A stretch of 35,464 nt of DNA, from the NCBI GenBank assembly GCA_905234015.1, contig CAJOFK010000010.1, positions 6,543-42,006 on the forward strand. Reading direction: 5' to 3'. Of this stretch, positions 1-8,777 are shown in pieces. The notes under the pieces are model-generated. The model was given only the letters and a program-made list of their open reading frames with translations. It was not told the origin of the DNA and made no database searches. Every line of letters starts with the position of its first letter. The stretch's first letter is position 1. The stretch comes from an uncultured Ruminococcus sp. GTDB lineage: Bacteria; Bacillota; Clostridia; Oscillospirales; Acutalibacteraceae. A program made the translations under genes and the position numbers.

Positions 1-2645
1 TTATTATCTGAATTTTCAATATCTTTATTTAAGGAAATAATTCTTTCCTCAGTATCGGAAATAAGCTTGTTAAAGCTTTCGATTTCATTTAATATTTCGG
101 CTTTTCTCGAATCTCTTGTTTCCTCGGTTGATAAAGCGAAGGCAATCTCCGATTTAAGGGTATCGATATCCTTTTTAGCCGTTACAATTTCAAGACGTAT
201 ATTCTGAAGCTGTTCGCTTAAAAGCTCTCTCTGCTCAGTAAGCTTTGAGCGGTTGCCGGTTATTTCCTCAAGCTGAGCCTCATATTCGGAAATAGACCAG
301 TTGATATCGTCAAGCTGTTCCTTAGCTCTCTTTTCATCAACCTTATACTGTTCGATTCTGCTTTTGCAGTCCTCAATAATCTGCTCCGCCTCATCAATCG
401 CCTGCTTCTGAGAGTTGAGGTCGTTTTCACAGGCTTTAGCCTCGGTGAGAATACGAACTTGCTCCTGCTTGGCGTTTGAGAGGTCTGCTCTGGTCGCTAA
501 GATTTCACCCTCAATAGCGGAATACTCAGCTATTGCCTTTTCAAGGAGCTTTTCAGACTCTAAAACCTTATTATTCAATTCCTCGGCATTTTTCTTATGC
601 CTTGCAATCTCGCTTGCTCTTGAAAGAAGTCCGGATTTTTTGCTGAGCGAGCCGCCCGTAAGCGAACCTCCGGCGTTAACTACCTGACCGTCAAGAGTAA
701 CAACCTTAAAGCGGTAGTTATACTTTTTAGCGATAACAGTCGCGCTGTTTAAATCCTCGGCAATAACAATTCTTCCTAAAAGTGAGCGCAGGATATTATT
801 ATACTCCGGCTTACAGCTGCATAAATCCGAAGCTATGCCGATAAAGCCGTATAATTCGTCAATACCGTTTTCGTTAAGCTCCTTAGGCTTAATTGTATTC
901 ATCGGAAGGAATGTAGCTCGTCCGCCGTCGTGCTTTTTAAGATAAGCGATAGCAGACTTCGCGTCCTGCTCGGTAGCGGTGACAACATTCTGCATAGCCG
1001 CGCCGAGGGCTATTTCAACGGCGACGGTATATTCTTCGGGAACCTCAATTATTCTCGACACAGGGCCTCTTATGCCCTTAAGCTGGCCGTTTTTAGAAGC
1101 TTTTACAACATTCTTAACCGAATACGAGAAACCCTCAAGATTACGCTCAAGGTCCTCAAGTATTCTCATTCGTGTTAATTCCTGCTCAACCTCACGCTTT
1201 AAGGCGTCGGTTTTCTGCATTATTTCATCACGCTTAGAAGCGCGCGAATTAAGCTTTATGTCAAGTCCTTTAAGAGAATTTTCAAGCGACTCAACCCCGG
1301 TATTCACGCTTTCGATATCCTTTTTATATTTCTCGGAAATCTGAAGCGTGGTTTCATACTGCTCGTTACGCTGAGAGTTAGAGCTCATAATGCTCTCAAT
1401 ACGCGACTGAAGCTCAGTAACGGAGGTAACGCTTGTCATCTGAGTAACTCTCGCGTCAGCCGACTGAGCGGTTAACGCTGCAAGCTTAGTGCTCAGCTCC
1501 TGAATACGGTCTCCGCTTCGGCTGGAATCGGTATTTATGTTATTCAATTTATCGGAGGTTTCGTCGTAGGAATCCTGTTTTTCATTAACAAGAGCTTCAA
1601 GCTCTTTGATTTTTTCTCTTTTTTCGTCAATTGTGTTAAGGGCTTCCTCGGCGTCAACATCAACCTTTTTGATCTCCTCGTTAAGACGGTTAATATTTTC
1701 CTTATTGTGTAAAATATCGTTCTCGCATACCGATACAGAAGATTTTTTAGAGCTTATTTCAACCATAACGTTGTTGATGTTTTCGCGTACATCCTCTATA
1801 TCAGCGGCAAATTTACCGTTGTGAGCGTATATTTCCTCGGCCTCGGTCTGGATATTTTCGAGAACCTCCTCAGCCTGAGAATATTGAATACGGGAAATCT
1901 CGATTTTATCCTCTTCCTGCTTAATAACGCGGTTGCTGTTGTTAAGAGTATCAACCCAAAGCGCGATTTCAATATCCTTTTTCTCGGAGGAATACTCAAT
2001 AAACTTCTCAGCCTTTTCAGCCTGCTTTTTAAGAGGACCTACTCTTTCCTGTAAGTCGGTAACGATATCCCTGAGGCGAAGCAGGTTATCCTCGGTATGC
2101 TTAAGCTTACGTTCGGATTCAATTTTCTTGTATCTGTAACGTGAAATACCCGCGGCTTCCTCAAAAATTTCTCGTCTGTCCTCGCTTTTTGAGGAAACGA
2201 TACTGTCGATTTTACCCTGACCGATCATTGAATAACCGTCGCGTCCTAGACCTGTATCCATAAAAAGCTCGTTAACGTCTCTTAAACGAACCTGAGCTCC
2301 GTTAATAAGATACTCGCTGTCTCCGCTTCGGTAATATCTTCTTGTAACGGCAACTTTATCGCCGTCATAGGGTAAGAATCTATCCTTGTTGGATATATTT
2401 AAGGTTACCTCGGCATAACCGAGCGCCTTTCTGTCGTCGGTACCGTTAAAAACAACATCCTCCATTTTTGAGCAGCGCAGGCTCTTCGGGGACTGCTCGC
2501 CGAGTACCCAGCGGATAGCGTCGCTGATATTACTCTTACCCGAGCCGTTAGGTCCGACTACAGAAGTCATACCTCTATCAAATTTTAACTTCGTTTTATC
2601 CGGAAATGTCTTAAAGCCCTGAATTTCCAGTGATTCTAACAGCAT
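1..2645 (-). CDS. smc: SMC chromosome segregation protein (C-terminus cut by window edge)
   Basis: The frame stays open from the ATG at 2645 to the left edge, giving about 881 residues of a protein that is usually near 1190. The N-terminal ABC-type head has a Walker A motif, GPNGSGKS, at residues 31-38. A long Glu/Lys/Asn-rich heptad coiled coil follows, then a hinge region at roughly residues 520-640 (IRGPVSRIIEVPEEY onward), then the returning coiled coil. The C-terminal head with Walker B and the signature motif lies outside the window. SMC dimers with ScpA/ScpB organise and segregate the chromosome. An AGGTGA ribosome site precedes the ATG. It lies 13 bases after the radical SAM gene, in the usual rnc-smc neighbourhood. 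Confidence 0.95.
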   Translation of the reverse strand, partial: MLLESLEIQGFKTFPDKTKLKFDRGMTSVVGPNGSGKSNISDAIRWVLGEQSPKSLRCSKMEDVVFNGTDDRKALGYAEVTLNISNKDRFLPYDGDKVAVTRRYYRSGDSEYLINGAQVRLRDVNELFMDTGLGRDGYSMIGQGKIDSIVSSKSEDRREIFEEAAGISRYRYKKIESERKLKHTEDNLLRLRDIVTDLQERVGPLKKQAEKAEKFIEYSSEKKDIEIALWVDTLNNSNRVIKQEEDKIEISRIQYSQAEEVLENIQTEAEEIYAHNGKFAADIEDVRENINNVMVEISSKKSSVSVCENDILHNKENINRLNEEIKKVDVDAEEALNTIDEKREKIKELEALVNEKQDSYDETSDKLNNINTDSSRSGDRIQELSTKLAALTAQSADARVTQMTSVTSVTELQSRIESIMSSNSQRNEQYETTLQISEKYKKDIESVNTGVESLENSLKGLDIKLNSRASKRDEIMQKTDALKREVEQELTRMRILEDLERNLEGFSYSVKNVVKASKNGQLKGIRGPVSRIIEVPEEYTVAVEIALGAAMQNVVTATEQDAKSAIAYLKKHDGGRATFLPMNTIKPKELNENGIDELYGFIGIASDLCSCKPEYNNILRSLLGRIVIAEDLNSATVIAKKYNYRFKVVTLDGQVVNAGGSLTGGSLSKKSGLLSRASEIARHKKNAEELNNKVLESEKLLEKAIAEYSAIEGEILATRADLSNAKQEQVRILTEAKACENDLNSQKQAIDEAEQIIEDCKSRIEQYKVDEKRAKEQLDDINWSISEYEAQLEEITGNRSKLTEQRELLSEQLQNIRLEIVTAKKDIDTLKSEIAFALSTEETRDSRKAEILNEIESFNKLISDTEERIISLNKDIENSDN

Positions 2646-2658
2646 TTGATCACCTGTA

Positions 2659-3645
2659 TTAATCTATTCTTATCTCGTATTTTTTTAAGCTATTATCTGT
2701 TTTGAATTTAACGTTAATTCCGGCAGCGCGCAGTTTAATTAGATTGCTCCTGTTCTGACCGACTGCCTTTGAGAGTGATTTAGAATTAACGTAAACAATT
2801 ATATCATTTTTATTATCATTATTTATGCTATTTAAGATTTTATCAAAAAAAATCTTATTTTCGCATAATTCCTTAAAAGCCGGATGATAATTCCCGGCTA
2901 GATCATTTTCTTTTAATGAATCGCTGTAATGAAGCCCTACCCTTATAACGTCAATATCATTATCGTAAAACTTCATCATTATTTTTGAGCACAGATTTAC
3001 CGATTTTTCAAGACTGAAGGGTTTAAATTCACCCTTTAAATATAAATCGGCAAGCTCGGTATTCTTCATTACAACCGTGGGATAAATCCTTACGCACGCA
3101 GGATTAAGCTTAATAAACTCTGACGCGGTATATAAATCCTTTTCTTCGCTTGATTTATAAAGTCCCGTCATCATCTGAAGTCCTAAATCAAATCCATAGT
3201 CCTTTATAAGCGCCGAGGCGTTTTTAACGTCAGCAGCGGTGTGACCTCTCCTGTTCGAAATTAAAACGTCATCGCACATAGACTGAGCGCCCAATTCAAT
3301 TGTAGTAACTTTATATTTCTTTAATAGAACTAAGATTTTTTCATCAATACAATCGGGACGAGTGGAAATACGGATACCTTTAAACCTGTTTAAATATGGC
3401 TTTGCGGCGTTTAAGAGAGTAAGCATATATTCCCTGTCGATAGCGGTAAAGCTGCCCCCGAAGAAAGCAATCTCAGCTTCATAAGCTCGCTGTCCTAAAT
3501 CAATAACAGCTTTTTCAAGCGCGGCTTTTACGTCATCGGCAGTAGGCTGACTAAGCCGGCCGGTGATTTTTCTCTGCTCACAAAACGAGCATTGATGAGG
3601 ACAGCCGTTATGCGGTACAAAAATCGCTATATTACTGTGTTTAAT
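2659..3645 (-). CDS. Elp3-like radical SAM protein, apparent ATT start
   Basis: This radical SAM enzyme carries the 4Fe-4S motif CPHQCSFC, with cysteines at residues 15, 19 and 22 if translation starts at the ATT at 3645. AFFGGSFTAI and the SAM-barrel segment KGIRISTRPDCID follow. The 328-residue length and sequence resemble the stand-alone Elp3-like radical SAM proteins often found between rnc and smc in clostridia; their substrate is not settled. Reading upstream in frame there is a TGA two codons before the ATT, and no ATG, GTG or TTG lies before the cysteine motif. The first in-frame ATG, at 3426, would delete the Fe-S site. GGAG lies ten bases before the ATT, and the gene overlaps the end of rnc by five bases, so translational coupling is likely. 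A frameshifted start is the alternative. Confidence 0.85.
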   Translation of the reverse strand: MKHSNIAIFVPHNGCPHQCSFCEQRKITGRLSQPTADDVKAALEKAVIDLGQRAYEAEIAFFGGSFTAIDREYMLTLLNAAKPYLNRFKGIRISTRPDCIDEKILVLLKKYKVTTIELGAQSMCDDVLISNRRGHTAADVKNASALIKDYGFDLGLQMMTGLYKSSEEKDLYTASEFIKLNPACVRIYPTVVMKNTELADLYLKGEFKPFSLEKSVNLCSKIMMKFYDNDIDVIRVGLHYSDSLKENDLAGNYHPAFKELCENKIFFDKILNSINNDNKNDIIVYVNSKSLSKAVGQNRSNLIKLRAAGINVKFKTDNSLKKYEIRID

Positions 3646-4318
3646 ATCCCATCAACTCCAGAGCCTCTCTCGCAGCGTTCTGCTCGGCTTCCTTTTTACT
3701 TCTTCCGCCGCCGGTTCCGATAACGTTGCTGTTTAAAAGAACGTCAAAAACAAAATGCTTATCATGGTCGGGGCCTGTTTCGGAAACGAGCTGATACTGA
3801 AGCTTTTCGCCGGGATTCTTCTGTACAATTTCCTGTAAGGTCGTTTTATAATCCTTAAAGGGCTTTGTGCTTCTGTTGTTAATTTCGGGAATGATAAATC
3901 TTAAAATATGCTTTTTTGCCGCTTCCATACCCGAGTCAAGATAAATCGCGGCGATAACCGCCTCAAAAGCATCGGAAACAATAGACGGTCTTTCGGCTCC
4001 TCCGCCGTTCTTTTCACCCTTGCTGAGTAAAAGATACTCGCCGAGGTTTATAGATTTACCGAACTTAAAGAGAGCCTTTTCGCAAACGAGCGCGGCTCTG
4101 AGCTTGGTGAGCTCTCCCTCGGGAAGCTGAGGACAGTTGTTAAAGATATAATCAGCTACAACAATTGAAAGCACAGCGTCGCCGAGAAATTCAAGACGTT
4201 CGTTGCACTTCATATTTGACGACTTATGCTCATTTGCGTATGACGAATGAGTAAGTGCCTCTTTTAAAAGATTTTTGTTTTTAAAATTGTAGTTAATTAT
4301 TTTTTCGAACTCTTTCAT
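3641..4318 (-). CDS. rnc: Ribonuclease III
   Basis: RNase III cleaves double-stranded RNA in rRNA precursors and structured mRNAs. The signature NERLEFLGD is at residues 39-47, including the metal-binding Glu and Asp. The second acidic pair is in SDAFEA (D116, E119). A double-stranded RNA-binding domain fills about residues 155-225, including GGGRSKKEAEQNAA. The length of 225 residues is normal. GAGG sits five bases before the ATG. It follows plsX by seven bases. The acpP gene that often sits between plsX and rnc in Firmicutes is absent here. Confidence 0.97.
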   Translation of the reverse strand: MKEFEKIINYNFKNKNLLKEALTHSSYANEHKSSNMKCNERLEFLGDAVLSIVVADYIFNNCPQLPEGELTKLRAALVCEKALFKFGKSINLGEYLLLSKGEKNGGGAERPSIVSDAFEAVIAAIYLDSGMEAAKKHILRFIIPEINNRSTKPFKDYKTTLQEIVQKNPGEKLQYQLVSETGPDHDKHFVFDVLLNSNVIGTGGGRSKKEAEQNAAREALELMGY

Positions 4319-4325
4319 TTTATCC

Positions 4326-5312
4326 TCATTTCAGAGCTTCAGATATTTCATTGATTACATCAGCCTCAACGTACTCTTTAGTGAGTCTGATTGCGTTTTT
4401 AATAGTTTTAGCCTTAGCGCTTCCGTGAGCTTTAAAAACAGGCTTTGCGGTTCCCATAATCGGCGCTCCGCCGTACTCGTGATAATCGAACTCCTTAATC
4501 ATATTCTTAAGGTCGCTCATAACCAGCGCAGCGGCTATTTTGCTTTTAGTGTTCTTATAGAAAAGGTCTTTAAGCTTGCCCATAACAGCCTTAGCAGTAC
4601 CTTCGTATGTCTTAAGAATAACGTTGCCGATAAAGCCGTCGCAGACTACAACGTCGCATTTACCGTAGGGTAAATCCCTGCCTTCAACGTTACCGATAAA
4701 ATTGATATCAGCCTGCTTTAGCAGTTCATAGGCATTATGCTGAAGCTCAAGTCCTTTATGCGCCTCGGTGCCTACGTTAGCAAGACCTACGCGGGGATTC
4801 TCAATCTTCATAACGTTTTTCATATACGCGTTGCCCATAAGCGCGTACTGTAAAAGCATCTCGGGACGAGCCTCAAGATTCGCGCCCGCGTCGATCAGCA
4901 TAAAGCATCCTCCGCCGAAATGAGGCATAATCGGAGCGAATCCGGGACGCTTAACGCCCTTTATTCGCTTAGTGATAAGAGTACCTCCCACGCAAAGCGC
5001 TCCGCTGTTGCCTGCGCTTATAAAAGCGTCGCCCTCACCCTCGGATAAACGCTTTAAACCAACGGAAATCGAGCTGTCCGGCTTTTTCTTAAGCACAGAG
5101 GAAGGATCCTCGTCGGTAGCAATAACCTCGGAAGCGTTAATTATCTCATACGAGCTGATATCAAGATTATTCTCCGCGGCGACGGATTTAATAACATCCT
5201 CCTGACCGACGAATGTAATATCGACTCCGTACTCATTATGAGCGTCTACGGAACCCTTTATGATTTCGAGAGGGGCGTTATCTCCGCCCATTGCGTCAAC
5301 TATTATTCTCAT
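4326..5312 (-). CDS. plsX: Phosphate acyltransferase PlsX
   Basis: PlsX converts acyl-ACP and phosphate to acyl-phosphate, the acyl donor for PlsY in phosphatidic acid synthesis at the membrane. The N-terminus MRIIVDAMGGDNAP is characteristic of the family. Further conserved blocks are SAGNSGAL, GGCFMLIDAGAN, LANVGTEAHKG, CDGFIGNV and the C-terminal EYGGAPIMG. At 328 residues it is full length. Its ATG overlaps the TGA of trmFO by four bases (ATGA), so the two are probably translationally coupled. Confidence 0.97.
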   Translation of the reverse strand: MRIIVDAMGGDNAPLEIIKGSVDAHNEYGVDITFVGQEDVIKSVAAENNLDISSYEIINASEVIATDEDPSSVLKKKPDSSISVGLKRLSEGEGDAFISAGNSGALCVGGTLITKRIKGVKRPGFAPIMPHFGGGCFMLIDAGANLEARPEMLLQYALMGNAYMKNVMKIENPRVGLANVGTEAHKGLELQHNAYELLKQADINFIGNVEGRDLPYGKCDVVVCDGFIGNVILKTYEGTAKAVMGKLKDLFYKNTKSKIAAALVMSDLKNMIKEFDYHEYGGAPIMGTAKPVFKAHGSAKAKTIKNAIRLTKEYVEADVINEISEALK

Positions 5313-6622
5313 AATCTCACACTTTCTGAAAATGTATGCAAATCTGCCAATGCCCTGTCCGCGTATGCCTGTCCGCGCTCGCGTTTATCGCGGGGACGGT
5401 TTTCAAGCTCGGGAAGTATTCCGAAATTCGCGCCCATAGGCTGAAAATCCTTAACAGTATCATCCGAAATATATCTCGATAAACAGCCTATCATAGTAGT
5501 TTCGGGTAAAACCAGCGTTTTTTCGCCTTTAAGCCTTCTTACGGCGTTTATTCCGGCTATAATACCCGAGGAAGCGCTTTCCATATATCCCTCAACACCG
5601 GTAATCTGACCGGCAAAGAAGGTTTTATTGTTTAACTTTGTACTGAAATCGATGTTTAAAATCTCAGGCGAATTCAGGAATGTGTTTCTGTGCATAACGC
5701 CGTAACGTATAAACTCGGCGTTCTTTAAAGCAGGTATAAGTCCGAAAACTCTTTTTTGCTCGGGGAATTTTAAATTAGTCTGAAATCCGACGAGATTATA
5801 CATAGTGCCCGCGGAATTTTCTTTTCTGAGCTGTAATACTGCCCACGGACGATGACCTGTATTGGGATCAGTTAAACCGACGGGCTTCATCGGACCGAAA
5901 CGGATTGTATCGTGACCGCGCTGAGCCATTACTTCAATAGGCATACAGCCCTCGTAAACCTTCGGGTCTCTTACGTCGAAGTCGTGAACGGGCGCACGCT
6001 CGGCACTTACAAGCGCCTCGTAGAACACCTCGTACTCCGCTTTATTCATCGGACAGTTAAGGTAATCGGTACCGTCTCCTTTACCGTAGCGCGACTCAAA
6101 GAAAGCTCTGCTCATATCTATGCTTTCAAAGCTCACAATCGGAGCCGCGGCGTCATAAAAGGACAGCGAATCGCCGTACTTTTCGCTGATAAACCGCGCT
6201 AAATTGTCGGAGGTAAGCGGTCCGGTAGCGATAACGTTTATATCATCATCGTTAAACTCGGTTATTTCCTCACTGATAACAGTGATATTATCGTGGGATT
6301 TTACTTTATCGGTAACGTAACGCGAAAAAGCATCCCTGTCAACCGCTAACGCTCCGCCGGCAGGCACTCTCGCCTCATCCGCCGCTTTAAGTAAAAGAGA
6401 ATCAAGCGCTCTCATCTCTTCCTTTAATAGTCCCGCGGCGGAATTTACCCTGTCAGCCTTAAACGAGTTAGAGCAGACAAGCTCCGAGAATAAATCGCTT
6501 TTATGAGCAGGAGATTTTTTCAGCGGTTTCATCTCATAAAGATTAACGTGTACTCCTCTTTCGGCGATTTGATACGCCGCCTCACAGCCCGCAAGTCCCG
6601 CGCCGATAACGTTGATACACAT
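5309..6622 (-). CDS. trmFO: Methylenetetrahydrofolate-dependent tRNA (uracil-5-)-methyltransferase TrmFO
   Basis: TrmFO is the folate- and FAD-dependent enzyme that makes ribothymidine at position 54 of tRNAs in most Gram-positive bacteria. The N-terminus has the dinucleotide-binding motif VIGAGLAGCEAA (about residues 5-16). It also has the family blocks LVCSNSFKAD, with its conserved cysteine, and PVGLTDPNTGHRPWAVLQLR. The C-terminal GQITGVEGYMESASSG completes the FAD-binding fold. The length of 437 residues is typical. Its ATG overlaps the topA stop by one base and its stop overlaps plsX, so topA-trmFO-plsX reads as one operon. Confidence 0.96.
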   Translation of the reverse strand: MCINVIGAGLAGCEAAYQIAERGVHVNLYEMKPLKKSPAHKSDLFSELVCSNSFKADRVNSAAGLLKEEMRALDSLLLKAADEARVPAGGALAVDRDAFSRYVTDKVKSHDNITVISEEITEFNDDDINVIATGPLTSDNLARFISEKYGDSLSFYDAAAPIVSFESIDMSRAFFESRYGKGDGTDYLNCPMNKAEYEVFYEALVSAERAPVHDFDVRDPKVYEGCMPIEVMAQRGHDTIRFGPMKPVGLTDPNTGHRPWAVLQLRKENSAGTMYNLVGFQTNLKFPEQKRVFGLIPALKNAEFIRYGVMHRNTFLNSPEILNIDFSTKLNNKTFFAGQITGVEGYMESASSGIIAGINAVRRLKGEKTLVLPETTMIGCLSRYISDDTVKDFQPMGANFGILPELENRPRDKRERGQAYADRALADLHTFSESVRL

Positions 6623-8697
6623 CAGCTTGTAACTGTTTTTTCGTATCCGCAGTCCTTATTTTCGCAGAAAAGAACCTTTTTCCTGCCCTTTTTCTTAAAG
6701 AGAATCTGTCCGCACTGAGGACATCTCTCGTTAACAGGCTCGTTCCAGGATACAAAATCACACTTCGGATAATTGCTGCAGCCGTAGAAGATAGTTTTCT
6801 TCTTGGTAGTTTTAATTATAACGTCTCCGTCCTCACACTTAGGACATTTAACGCCGGTTTTCTGAACGTATTTCTTAACATTCTTACACTCGGGATAACC
6901 GGGACATGCGATAAATTTACCGTATCTTCCGACCTTAATTACCATATTTCTGCCGCAGTTTTCGCAGATAATATCGGTCTTATCCTCCTCGAGCTGGATT
7001 TTAACACCCTCCATATCGGTCTTAGCCTTTGCGAGAGTTTTATCAAAGTCCTGATAGAAATCGTCTATAAGTGCCTTCCACTCAACCTCTCCGTTCTCGA
7101 CGGTATCGAGATTCTGCTCCATCTGAGCGGTGAATTTAAGGTTAACAATCTTCGGGAAACGCTCCTTCATAAGGTTAACCATCTTTTCGCCGAGCTCGGT
7201 CGGAAAAAGAGTTTTACTCTCTCGCTTTACATACTCGCGGCTTGTAATTGTTGAAATGGTTGCCGCATAGGTTGAAGGACGGCCGATACCGTTTTCCTCG
7301 AGCGTTTTAATCAGCGAAGCCTCGGTGTATCTCTGAGGCGGCTGGGTAAAGTGCTGGTTCGGAATAATTTCCTTCTTGCGAACGCTCATACCCTTTTCAA
7401 GGTCGGGAAGCTGAGTTGCCTTTTCCTCAGCGACATCCTTACCCTCAACATAAAGCGAGGTAAAACCGTCAAAGGAAACGGTATAGCCCGAAGCCTTGAA
7501 TATATATCCGTTGCCCTCAATATCGGCACGGGTGGTTTTCTGAATACAATCCGACATCTGAGAAGCAACAAAACGCTTCCAGATAAGGCTGTAAAGCTTA
7601 TACTGGTCGGACGTAAGGTTTTTCTTAATGCTGTCGGGCTCAAGCGACGGCATAGTAGGTCTTATAGCCTCGTGACCGTCCTGAGCGTTTGAGCGCGATT
7701 TAAAGAATCTCGGCTTCGGCGGAAGATATTTATCGCCGAATTTTTTACCTATATAATCAGTTACCTCGGAAATCGCCTGAACGGATATTCTGAGCGAATC
7801 GGTTCTCATATAGGTTATAAGACCGGTTGCGCCCATTCCGTCAATCTCAATACCTTCGTAAAGCTCCTGAGCAACCTTCATGGTACGTCTTGACTGGAAG
7901 CCGAGCTTTCGGGAAGCCTCCTGCTGTAAGGTTGAGGTAATAAACGGAGGAGCCGGGGACTTTTTACGGGTACCGTGCTTAACGTCCTTTACAAAATACT
8001 CGGCGCCCTCAAGCTCAGCGAGTATTTTTTCAGCCTCCCCTTGAGTTTTAATCTTTTCCTTACCGAGATATAAGGTCGCGGGGAAAGACTTTCTCGAGCC
8101 CTTGGGAATAAACTTCGCGTCAATTGTCCAGTATTCCTCGGGCTTAAATGCTCTTATCTCTTCTTCCCTGTCAACAATAATTCTGACAGCGACGGACTGA
8201 ACTCGTCCGGCGGACATTCCGCGCCTGATTTTCTGAGAGATAAACGGACTGAGCTTATATCCAACGAGTCTATCGAGTACACGGCGCGCCTGCTGAGCGT
8301 TTACGAGGTTAAGATTGATGCTTCTCGGCGAGCTCATACCCTGATTTACGCCGGTTTTGGTAATCTCGTTGAATTCAACTCGGTTTGAATCATTTAAGTC
8401 TAAATCAAGAATATACGCCAAATGCCAGGAAATAGCCTCACCCTCGCGGTCGGGGTCGGTTGCGAGATATACTTTATCCACGCTCTGAGCGTGAGCCTTT
8501 ATATCCTTAACCAAAGACTCTTTTCCCTTTATTATCGAATACTTAGGCTCATAGTTGTTTTTTATATCAACGCTGAGTCTTGCGTCCGGAAGGTCGCGGA
8601 CGTGTCCCATAGACGCGATAACATCAAAATCCTTGCCTAAATACTTTTTAATTGTTTTAGCCTTAGCAGGCGACTCAACAATAACTAAATTCGACAT
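6622..8697 (-). CDS. topA: DNA topoisomerase I
   Basis: This type IA topoisomerase relaxes negative supercoils. The TOPRIM domain contributes E8 and the acidic cluster ATDPDREGE (D81, D83, E85). The active-site tyrosine is Y296 in GLITYMRTDS. After the core, the C-terminus (about residues 580-691) has three four-cysteine zinc modules: CENCGRN with ACPGYPEC, CPKC with GCSNYPKC, and CPQC with CENKDC. The length of 691 residues matches Bacillus-type TopA. The dprA-topA-trmFO order is common in Firmicutes. No strong Shine-Dalgarno lies directly before the ATG; the nearest is GGAAAGG, farther away than usual. The 80-base gap to dprA contains a GTCCGC/GCGGAC stem with a long loop. Confidence 0.98.
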   Translation of the reverse strand: MSNLVIVESPAKAKTIKKYLGKDFDVIASMGHVRDLPDARLSVDIKNNYEPKYSIIKGKESLVKDIKAHAQSVDKVYLATDPDREGEAISWHLAYILDLDLNDSNRVEFNEITKTGVNQGMSSPRSINLNLVNAQQARRVLDRLVGYKLSPFISQKIRRGMSAGRVQSVAVRIIVDREEEIRAFKPEEYWTIDAKFIPKGSRKSFPATLYLGKEKIKTQGEAEKILAELEGAEYFVKDVKHGTRKKSPAPPFITSTLQQEASRKLGFQSRRTMKVAQELYEGIEIDGMGATGLITYMRTDSLRISVQAISEVTDYIGKKFGDKYLPPKPRFFKSRSNAQDGHEAIRPTMPSLEPDSIKKNLTSDQYKLYSLIWKRFVASQMSDCIQKTTRADIEGNGYIFKASGYTVSFDGFTSLYVEGKDVAEEKATQLPDLEKGMSVRKKEIIPNQHFTQPPQRYTEASLIKTLEENGIGRPSTYAATISTITSREYVKRESKTLFPTELGEKMVNLMKERFPKIVNLKFTAQMEQNLDTVENGEVEWKALIDDFYQDFDKTLAKAKTDMEGVKIQLEEDKTDIICENCGRNMVIKVGRYGKFIACPGYPECKNVKKYVQKTGVKCPKCEDGDVIIKTTKKKTIFYGCSNYPKCDFVSWNEPVNERCPQCGQILFKKKGRKKVLFCENKDCGYEKTVTS

Positions 8698-8777
8698 TAG
8701 TTTTCATAGCCTTTCCGTCCGCAATAATAAAATAGCTTTACAACCCTACCGCGGACTGATAAGGTGTAAAAGAAAAA

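Noticed and set aside
415..2139. Several short plus-strand frames opposite smc
   Set aside because: They are Ser/Leu-rich antisense shadows of coiled-coil codons without ribosome sites.
3427..3645. Treating the radical SAM protein as starting at the ATG at 3426
   Set aside because: This would delete the CxxxCxxC motif and 73 conserved residues that are plainly in frame upstream.
8688..8694. TGTCGAA-like 0A box at the topA start (similar hits near 13988 and 16198)
   Set aside because: These occurrences lie inside coding sequence with no paired box and are expected by chance.
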